A DNA stretch of 64,000 bases from Gyromitra esculenta. Taxonomy: Eukaryota; Ascomycota; Pezizomycetes; Pezizales; Discinaceae. The stretch spans positions 1,736,001-1,800,000 of the forward strand of contig JBCAML010000010.1 of the NCBI GenBank assembly GCA_038503075.1, in the 5' to 3' direction. The first letter of the stretch is position 1; each line of letters opens with the position of its first letter. Under the pieces are notes generated by a model that worked only from the letters and a program-made list of their open reading frames with translations, was not told the DNA's origin and searched no databases. A program made the position numbers and the translations under genes. Shown piece after piece: positions 56,872 through 64,000 of this stretch.

Positions 56872-58354
56872 GAGTCTAGCTATTCGTTTTGGCTATATAT
56901 AAAAAGGTACGGGGGTTGGGGGAAGAGGAGGAAGGGGAAGGGGAATATGGGAATGTCTAGCTACATCTTACCATCATTAAGCGCCTTTTTACTTGTGTTT
57001 TCTATATAAAAAAAGTTCATAGCATAGCGGGACGGGGGCGGGGCGGGGCGGGCTGGGTTGCGGGGTGGGCTTCGATTCTTATGTATATTTTGCATATTGT
57101 GTCACTAGTTTCTTGTGTCCATCATTTGAAGCCTTTTGAGCGTTTTCTGCGTCTCGATAGTGGTCTATCTGGGCTGTTATCGCGATCGGAAAAGATGTTT
57201 TCATCACGGACTACTCTTGGGTGTGGCCTGTTCCGAGATTATCTTCCAACTGCGTAAGCGCAAGGGGGTGATATCGGAAAGAGTTTGAGGCGGGTTGTAG
57301 ATGCGTGTGTTAGGTGCGCTGGGGATGGTTTATAGGGTGGTAATAAGCGTCTTGAAATTTGGTCGCAGCGCTGCACACGCAGGCTGTACCTCCATGACGG
57401 CTACACCCTTCCATCGCTTGCTGCCTGTCTAGCGCACTTCATATTAGATAGCTGAACAGACATCATACGACTAGAGACCGAAAGCCGCAGGGGAAAGGAA
57501 CTAGCTTCAGAATAATAATAAAAAGCAAGAAAGAGTGGGCTTGCGTATTCCTGTAATCGTCGTTGATCCTTGGAGTTTCAGCATTGTACCAGGATTAGTT
57601 CGCGGACAAGGGCACAGTGAAACAGGGTAGAGTAGGCGAGGGTAGCCGTAGATGCGCGTGCCCTGAAGAGAAAATGTATGGAGTTGAATGAAACTGGGTG
57701 GATTGGCCCACAGCAGTTAAGTGGTAGGGTTAATGGTATCATATGCTATCACTCGAATAATCAGGGCTAGGGTTGGGCGTTATACAATTTGCGCGCACCG
57801 CCCCCGTTCCTTCATAAAATTTGGGCTTCGCACTAGGCCCCGGGCTCTGTACCGAACCAAATCGATAGAAAGGCAAAGGTTTTAACAAAAAACTTTGACT
57901 ACTATAAGTGTGGTGGGCAGGTAATAGAGAACTGTTTAGTTGATTAAATCACTTAGGTACGGACCTATATAGGCTCTCTAGAACCCTCTATCATGCTCTC
58001 TAATTTTCCGGTAACAGGTAGAATATGTGGCCAGGTTGCTTATTTCACATACTTTTGATTAATATGATGTAGGTAACCGATAAAAGGCTTTGCTTAGAGT
58101 TTGCTTACTACTTCTTTTGATTTTTACTTTCCAAGTGTGGGGAAGTGGTTTAGAAGCCATTTGGGATTAAGACATATATGACTGCCTATACGGTCTTCTT
58201 TTTAATAGTCCTAGCTAATGTAGTATCAATCTTGGGATCCGGCCGCATCACGTGTTTATTGTATGCGTAACCTTAGCGTCTCAGGAAGGTTGGTTCTGCG
58301 TTAAATTCAGGAGTCTGGAGCAATCAGTGTTTATGCTAACCTGAAACAGCAACT
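56872..58354. other. intergenic between subtilisin and F-box genes
   Basis: 3' flank of the protease gene with a G-rich repeat at about 57030-57065 (GGGGCGGGGCGGG). The rest is AT-rich, with no gene or RNA seen. A telomere-like GGGCTAGGGTTGGG lies near 57766. Confidence 0.5.
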
Positions 58355-59464
58355 ATGAATAAACTTAGTACTGAAATTGTATGGGAGATCCTTGCGTATC
58401 TGGATTCGGCATCAGATTTTGGGAGCTTCCGGCTTGTGCAGCGCTCGTTTGCCCCGCTGGCACACGAATTCCTCTTCAGTAATGTCACCATCCGGAATAC
58501 CAAGCACAGTTTCTCTCGCTTCCTCAAAATCTCACGTAGGCCAGAATTGGCCCGTCATGTTAAAGAGGTAACTCTGGAAATCTATTCTGGTGTTAATTAC
58601 CTGGTCTGGCCTGATTTCATCGAAAAGCTGGAACAAGAGAATATTAAGCATGACGATGAAGCACAGGGACACAAGGTGGCAAAAATATTTCGAGCGTGTG
58701 TTACAGCATGGTATGCTTTTCAGAAATCACCAGACTACACAGCGATGCTTTCAACTGCTTTCGTCTGCTTATCACGACTCCAAACTCTCACCTTGAGGAA
58801 GGGCTCAGAACTGAAACTAGGACTTGGACTTGATATCCCGAATAATAGACGATACTCGTTTAGAAAACGGGGTAAGAGTGATGAATTACTTGATATTTCC
58901 CGGGGGTTTGCAGGTTTAGTAAATGCGGCATACATTGCAGCGACACGAATTATCGCCTGTAACGTCCTGGATATCGATGATATTTATTTAAGGGGGGACG
59001 ATCTTCCCGAACGTGTGGCTGCTATCATCTGCCACTGCCGCACCATGAAATTGCAATTCAACAGTCTCGCCCCCCGCTCGGGGATGGATCCGTACTTACA
59101 AAAAACTCGGACGCTATTGGGTGCGCTGAAGCCGAGCGCGAGTGTGGAACAACTATGTATTTCATTTGAAAGCTCTAGCATATCGTATGCCTTTCACGAG
59201 CTCTTTGGCGACGCCATCGCCTACAGATGGCCTCGCCTAAAGCTGTTAGAGATCGCCTTCTTATATATAGATCAGGGAAATTTTCTCAGTTTCTTAATCC
59301 GACATAAAGCATCCCTTCGGCAGGTCAGTATCTATTCCTGCACACTTCAAACAGGCAGCTGGGCCGAAATAATAAAATTTATGGAAGGGAGCCTACAGCT
59401 TACAAGCTTGAATCATAATATATTGCAATCAGAGGTTGCAAAGACAAGATTCTTAAGTCGATAA
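58355..59464 (+). CDS. F-box protein (single exon, 369 aa)
   Basis: The ATG at 58355 opens directly into an F-box: LSTEIVWEILAYLDSASDFG, then FRLVQRSFAPLAHEFLFSNV by residue 45. This is the Skp1-binding helix set of SCF ubiquitin-ligase adaptors. The remainder has the loose, Leu-spaced strands usual in fungal F-box proteins (LQTLTLRKGSELKLGLGLDI, VEQLCISFESSS, WPRLKLLEIAFLYID, LRQVSIYSCTLQTGSW), probably degenerate leucine-rich repeats that bind an unknown target. It is intronless and AT-rich compared with the F-box gene at 25 kb, so it is not a recent duplicate of it. The frame is intact. Confidence 0.8.
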   Translation: MNKLSTEIVWEILAYLDSASDFGSFRLVQRSFAPLAHEFLFSNVTIRNTKHSFSRFLKISRRPELARHVKEVTLEIYSGVNYLVWPDFIEKLEQENIKHDDEAQGHKVAKIFRACVTAWYAFQKSPDYTAMLSTAFVCLSRLQTLTLRKGSELKLGLGLDIPNNRRYSFRKRGKSDELLDISRGFAGLVNAAYIAATRIIACNVLDIDDIYLRGDDLPERVAAIICHCRTMKLQFNSLAPRSGMDPYLQKTRTLLGALKPSASVEQLCISFESSSISYAFHELFGDAIAYRWPRLKLLEIAFLYIDQGNFLSFLIRHKASLRQVSIYSCTLQTGSWAEIIKFMEGSLQLTSLNHNILQSEVAKTRFLSR

Positions 59465-59902
59465 CTATTTAGTAACTGGCGCGGTAATTATAACGGTCAG
59501 CCTAGTTACTTAACCGCTGTGCATGTGGAGTAGCCATGGGTGAAGTTAGTAATCACAAATGAACACTCGGCTGCAACGTGTTTCTTGATCATTTCCATTT
59601 CGGCAAACCTTGGTAGCATTGATTTTAAGTAATTGTAGGTATATAGGCGTAGTCATTTATAAAAAGCTCGTTGGTAATAATACAGAGCTAGCAGGGTTGT
59701 TGCTTGGAGGCTTGCTGTACTTAAACTAATTTGTGCCGTGCCGAGACGTTTTACTTGCCTACTACATATCTACCTCTACATGTAGTTCTGATGGCCGTTA
59801 GACATACATGTAGTTATATGTACTTACATTTACTTATAGCCCACCTCGGTAACAATAGGCACAGAATCTTTTAGCATTATCTTGATTGCCGTTCATGAAC
59901 CA
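59465..59902. other. intergenic between F-box gene and tRNA
   Basis: AT-rich; holds two TACATGTA palindromes (59777 and 59805) about 100 bp upstream of the tRNA. No gene. Confidence 0.5.
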
Positions 59903-59992
59903 GCGCCGTTGGTCCAGGGGTAGGATAGTTGCCTTCCATAAGATTAATTTCACAGTAAGCAACTGGGAGGGGTTCGAGTCCCCTACGGCGCA
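59903..59992 (+). tRNA. tRNA-Gly(TCC) with 19-nt intron
   Basis: All arms fold. The acceptor stem GCGCCGT/ACGGCGC is perfect. The D stem is GTCC/GGAT, the anticodon stem GTTGC/GCAAC, and the T arm AGGGG-TTCGAGT-CCCCT is perfect, with a 4-nt variable loop as in tRNA-Gly. Anticodon TCC (reads GGA) is at 59935-59937. A 19-nt intron (59939-59957) follows position 37, the canonical site. The mature length is 71 nt plus CCA. A TTTT Pol III terminator lies just downstream, within 59999-60002. Confidence 0.95.
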
Positions 59993-60475
59993 TTAAACTT
60001 TTGGTGGTAATTCGTGTGCTGTGCTCTTCGCATGACTTAGTAACTACAGTCGCAGCTCGATATGCCGGATCTCACTGCCGGATCTCTTGCTGTCACGTAC
60101 AAGTTTTGCTGCTGTGAGTTTCTACTACCAAAATTAATTTACTACATGTCCCGGATTTTTTGCTATCCCATGCCGTATGGTAGGTAGGAGATATTAGGCC
60201 CCCGCCATTTTATAAATAATATTTGTTATCACGGGTTTTCTTAGCTTGACACCTAATTTTTATACCTATTGGGGGGGCATTAGTGTCTTTCATAGACCCA
60301 AACGCCCCTAACCCTAGGATTTTATGATGCCCTGAGCTTAGGAATCGTTTGCTGTTGCGGGTATTTTGCTATCACGTGCGGGGTCCACCTGATACTTAGC
60401 ATCCGGCGTATTGAGTTGCGACCGTTGATTAAACTGTTTTCTGAGACCTTTGTGTAGAACGGTGTAACCCGTGTA

Positions 60476-60871
60476 CTCGACGGGGATTAAAGTATCCGGA
60501 TGCCAAAAAACCCTGACCCACATATAGCACATAGCTTTCTGCGTGTATTCTCATCAATCCTTGTTTAATAGACGTCTCCACGGTCCACACGGGCATCCCC
60601 CTCACCCCGATAGATGATGATTGGTTAATATTTGGTAGAAGCCGGTTGCAACGCTAGAAATTTTCCTATTCCCGTTAGCTGTCCGGGCGAGGGGGTGTCC
60701 GGGTGGACCGTGAAGGCGTCTAAGTCACAAAAAGGACCAAATGAATCAAATAATGTGGATATTTGCTTGGTCAAGCATAAAATATTATGTATGGACCAAT
60801 ACCCATGATTGCCGAGAGAGCCAAGCTTGCCAAGAATTTCTTGGCATCCGGATACTTTAATTTTCGTCGAG
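60476..60871. mobile_element. MITE with 31-bp ends, TA target duplication, carrying a second MITE
   Basis: The left end CTCGACGGGGATTAAAGTAT and inverted right end match at 28 of 31; the three differences form a CCC/TTT block. TA flanks at 60474-60475 and 60872-60873. Another inverted-repeat element (60571-60720) is inserted inside. The same terminal repeat occurs in the 23626-23717 element. Confidence 0.85.
60571..60720. mobile_element. MITE nested inside the 60476-60871 element
   Basis: The ends GACGTCTCCACGGTCCAC and, inverted, GACGCCTTCACGGTCCAC continue as arms of about 38 bp at roughly 80% identity. TA flanks at 60569-60570 and 60721-60722. Length is 150 bp, non-coding. Its position shows it inserted after the host element. 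Confidence 0.8.
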
Positions 60872-61178
60872 TAGGATTGGGGGGCGATATACTTATATTT
60901 GGTGGATACATCGCTGACTATTACCTCTCTAACCCAGCTCTTAGATAATCTCCGGTGGCCTTTTCTCCTAAATCCTCGAGATTTTACTCTCGCTGAAGTA
61001 AATGGTGATAATTAGACTGGCTAGTTGGCATTTCATGGGTTAGGGTTATGGCACTGTCTTGGCAAATATCCAGGTTCGCTGTCAATCTTATCAGATCTAT
61101 CCCAGATGAAGACACTACCGCCATATCATGCGTCTATCACTGCGCAGCAGAGATAAACACAACCGGAATTCCTGAACG

Positions 61179-62183
61179 ATGTCACTACTAAGTCTCCCAA
61201 ACGAACTACTCCTCCAAATCGCGAAATATCTTTCTTCGAGCGACCTTAATTGTCTCACTCGGTCCAGTCGTCTACTCGCCTGCTTGCTGACCGATGGCGT
61301 AAACGATCTTGCATTGCGTGGTGGAGTAACTGCTCTTCAGTGGGCCGTACGGCATGGCGACGAAGATCTTGTTAAGATAGTGTTGTCATTTGGCGTTGAT
61401 GTTGACTTTCTGCCCGGCGAGCTTTCTTACAACCCTCTTCACTCGGCTGTTCTATACAGACACCGCGGAATAGTCGAGATTCTGTTGGATAGTGGAGCAG
61501 ATATCGAATACCTAGAACCCACCCACGGAATGACTGCCCTTTATTTTGCAGCAGGGGTCGGCCAAAAATCAATCATAAAGCTTCTGCTACAAAGGGGAGC
61601 AAATATAGAGGCAAGGAATAAGGACTGGGAAACACCGCTGCACCATGCCGTATACTGCGGCTCCGAACAGATGGCGTGGCTTCTTCTGAGGCATGGGGCG
61701 AATGCTTCTGCCCAAAATTCAACGGGCGAGACACCACTTCACTATGCGGTAAAGGCGGCTGAGAAGGTTATCGGACCACTACTGGAGGGTGGAGCTGATA
61801 TCAACATTCCGGATCACAATGGGAAAACCCCGCTTCACTGGGTGGTGGAGCGATGCGATTTGGCCACCACAAAAAATTTCCTCGAATGTGGCGCGAATAT
61901 AAATGCCGTAGATTCTACAGGTAGAACTGCACTTCATGCAGCGGCAGCAATTAAGGGCTTTGAAGCAGCAGAGGTCGTAAAGGTCCTGTTGAAAAATGGA
62001 GTCGATATCAACATCCGAGATTTGCAGAGTCGGACAGCGGCTGACGTGGCTGCAGAGTGTGAAAATCATAAGATTGGAGGTCTAATTTCATACTACTCGC
62101 CCACCCAGATGCCAGGAAAGCGTACTTATGCGCATGCATGCGAGATCGCAGGGTTGCACAGATTTCTGGCTGCTCAACGGTGA
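61179..62183 (+). CDS. F-box-like plus ankyrin-repeat protein (334 aa)
   Basis: A single exon from the ATG at 61179. Residues 3-35 (LLSLPNELLLQIAKYLSSSD, then LNCLTRSSRLL) form an F-box. From about residue 45 there are seven to eight ankyrin repeats with clear consensus (TALQWAVRHGDEDLVKIVLS, TPLHHAVYCGSEQMAWLLLR, TPLHYAV, TPLHWVVERCD, TALHAAAAIKG). The repeat after the first is looser (NPLHSAVLYRHRGIVEILLD). The protein is likely an SCF adaptor or a scaffold whose ankyrin stack binds a partner. F-box-ankyrin fusions are common in filamentous fungi and often multiply in subtelomeric or repeat-rich areas. The frame is intact. Confidence 0.88.
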   Translation: MSLLSLPNELLLQIAKYLSSSDLNCLTRSSRLLACLLTDGVNDLALRGGVTALQWAVRHGDEDLVKIVLSFGVDVDFLPGELSYNPLHSAVLYRHRGIVEILLDSGADIEYLEPTHGMTALYFAAGVGQKSIIKLLLQRGANIEARNKDWETPLHHAVYCGSEQMAWLLLRHGANASAQNSTGETPLHYAVKAAEKVIGPLLEGGADINIPDHNGKTPLHWVVERCDLATTKNFLECGANINAVDSTGRTALHAAAAIKGFEAAEVVKVLLKNGVDINIRDLQSRTAADVAAECENHKIGGLISYYSPTQMPGKRTYAHACEIAGLHRFLAAQR

Positions 62184-64000
62184 TCTTGGTTGTGTTTTTA
62201 TAGGGGCTTCTGGAACCTTCTTTCTAGACATCTATTCTTCATTTGGATTTCGAGTTTGGTGTTGCCACTTTGCTTCTTTGTGTCTTTGGGATTTTTCTTG
62301 CAAAATCAACTAGGTCGTGGGGTAGGGCCAATATAGATTTCCTTTTCTTTCATTATATGTGGGTTGGGTACCTTAGATTCCTAGCTAGCTTTCCCATTGT
62401 GTGACCTGGCTCCAGTAAAACAATCATAAATATTTCTGTATCAGCTGTAATATTACTGAAACACTAGTTCTAGTGTGGGAAAGAGAGCTTGTAGTGGAGC
62501 AAAAGTCATGTCATCCATTGCTAAGAGTATCAACAACTGCGTTGGTGATCGGGGTTTTGCGTATCGTAAATTTCTCGTCATATAGCCTCTGATAGCACTA
62601 GATACAGCACGCGTATCCGTCCTTCTCCTGGGGTATTCCGGGGAGAATGAAGATGTTGCGCTTGGAAAGGCATTGTACGAATTTTTCTCGAGGATGAGCG
62701 GTGACTATCTGCAATTTGTGAAAAAGCGTCTGTATGAATGGGATTGCCAGAATGGGGATTTTATGAAGGAAGATGATTTAAATTCCTTTCTTTCTGAGAT
62801 AAACATACTCCGTAGTTTATCGCAAGGATCTAATCCTACAGCATCAGGATGCTGAGTACTATAATGCGATTAGGTTTAGGTTAGATGCAATATTAAGCCT
62901 ATGAGAATACTGCCCCATCAACTAGATTTAAATAACTCTCAGCAATGAACCTTGAAATAGGAATGAAATACATCCGCGACTGGCTAGGGTTAGAGCTGTT
63001 CCTAGTAGCGCCGTGTCGTGGTGGGGGTAGCTAGTTATAGCGCGATATTAAGTATGCAGTGGGGAATAAGGAAGACTCTGCGGCCCTGCACTAAAGCGAA
63101 GGGATTTGTATATTAAATTTGAATAAAAAGGTAATAAAATATTGAGATTTAGGTATCTGAAAGATATGCAACGGCAAAGATCACCGTGATTTATGCTCTT
63201 ATATGGCGTAGTACTTATTTTATTTCTGTTGCCGTAAACGACACCTTAGATAGCACCAAGGCATGATCACAAATCACAAAATAAAATCGTAACATCGAGG
63301 TGTTTGGAGGGAGAGTAGTAGAAATGCCTTATGGGCGGCGCATCACTGATAACTTGAAAGCCACTAAACACATACTATCTCCGTGGCATTTCAGCTGGGG
63401 TTGAAGAGTTTTCCTGTACTGCTATGAGTGCACCCTCTATAAATCCGAGCCTGCAGGTTTGAGAGTTAATCAGTCACGTCTCTATATCTCTATAGGTTAT
63501 GAGCCTGATCAGCAATCACCATCCGCAGTAGCTGCCTATGTATTTACTTTCTACCCCAGCGAAGTTTAAGCTTTTAAGCTTTAGCCTCCATCGCTATTTG
63601 TAATCAAGATCTCAAGCCAATTAACAACCGAAGAACTCTACAAGTGAAAAGACTAGTGTTGCGAATGCCCGAAGCTCAACCAAATCAGTAATTTGCCCTT
63701 GCGTAGCAGGATAGAGGTCTTTCTCCGTGCCGAGAATTCCTGGCAAACAGCGCTCGATGGAGAAAAAGAACCTGCAGCCAATTAATGAGCCCAGCTCTCT
63801 AGGATAGGGGTGTTGTAAAAGGTCTGAGTTTCTCGGAGTGAGGAGCCATCGTCGCGTCGTCTTGTCTGAAATTTTTCTGTAAATAATCTGCTCCGCGCTT
63901 TTTGTTAGAATCCGCATCCATATATATGTTGTCCCGTTTGTAATGAAATACTGTTCGCAAATAGGTTAACTGGTTGAAAAATCGGGCATCTCCTTCTACC
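62184..64000. other. 3' flank and gene-free end of window
   Basis: Apart from the broken frame at 62508-62855 there is no supported gene. A 98-codon minus-strand frame (63621-63917) has an ATG but no recognisable content. Confidence 0.45.
62508..62855 (+). pseudogene. possible decayed gene or mis-split exon
   Basis: From the ATG at 62508 one frame reads MSSIAKSINNCVGDRGFAYR, is broken by a single TAG about 25 codons in, and continues in the same frame for about 90 codons to 62855 (LGYSGENEDVALGKALYEFF, YLQFVKKRLYEWDCQNGDF). The residue composition after the stop looks coding (balanced, helical). A short intron removing the stop would need to be under 50 nt, so a pseudogene is more likely. 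Family unknown. It lies 0.3 kb after the F-box-ankyrin gene. Confidence 0.35.

Larger units (their letters stand above)
59993..61178. other. intergenic with nested MITEs and short direct repeats
   Basis: It holds the MITE pair at 60476-60871 and three related words TTGCTGTCACGT, TTGCTATCCCAT and TTGCTATCACGT at about 60088, 60160 and 60367. The last 200 bp are the promoter of the F-box-ankyrin gene, with a GGGTTAGGGTT motif near 61038. Confidence 0.5.

Noticed and set aside
63621..63917. 98-codon minus-strand frame near the window end
   Set aside because: AT-rich, no recognisable domain, and its promoter context cannot be judged.

Overview
The window looks like nuclear DNA of a filamentous ascomycete (Pezizomycotina; Pezizomycetes such as truffles or morels are possible, but I cannot fix the genus). 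The evidence is short spliceosomal introns (about 54-124 nt) with GT-AG ends and CTAAC/CTGAC branch sites, a fungal sugar transporter, a cerevisin/proteinase-K-type subtilisin, F-box and HeLo-domain proteins, a tRNA-Gly with a small intron, TTAGGG-type telomere-like motifs, and duplicated elements that differ mainly by C/T and G/A transitions, as repeat-induced point mutation (RIP) leaves. Gene density is low: about 15 supportable genes in 64 kb.

Layout. 0.6-4.4 kb: two uncharacterised genes. 4.4-9.7 kb: gene-free AT-rich DNA. 9.7-17 kb: two minus-strand membrane-protein genes. One is a 1767-residue protein built largely from low-complexity and tandem repeats; one intron joins its two long reading frames. 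17-25 kb: mostly gene-free, with a small spliced membrane-protein gene, a doubtful small gene, clusters of a degenerate GCATCA repeat and small inverted-repeat elements. 25.2-26.9 kb: a three-exon F-box gene. 26.9-41 kb: a repeat island with at least five MITE-like elements (four flanked by TA), two long inverted repeats, relics of duplicated coding sequence, and two genes embedded in it: a spliced 185-aa unknown and a HeLo-domain membrane protein related to fungal cell-death/prion-system proteins. 41.1-48.9 kb: a small secreted protein, a nine-exon MFS sugar transporter, an SRPBCC/DUF7053-like protein and a five-exon secreted protein. 49-55.4 kb: gene-free, rich in the palindrome TACATGTA. 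55.4-56.9 kb: a secreted subtilisin. 58.4-62.2 kb: an F-box gene, tRNA-Gly(TCC), a nested pair of MITEs and an F-box-ankyrin gene.

Most splice models were rebuilt by eye from reading-frame continuity, splice-site motifs and family conservation. They are inferences, but several (transporter, subtilisin, F-box gene, secreted protein, giant protein) close perfectly in frame. Observations I think may be new: (1) three unrelated genes carry a (GGGGGA)n tract inside an intron, soon after a splice site in two of them; (2) the 8-bp palindrome TACATGTA occurs 13 times where about one is expected, ten of them in 45-60 kb; (3) a GGWAAARGCATCA-like repeat forms dense clusters at 20 and 38 kb; (4) the transporter needs an 11-nt micro-exon followed by a GC-AG intron; (5) several apparently non-autonomous TA-flanked inverted-repeat families occur, one inserted inside another. 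No transposase gene is visible.
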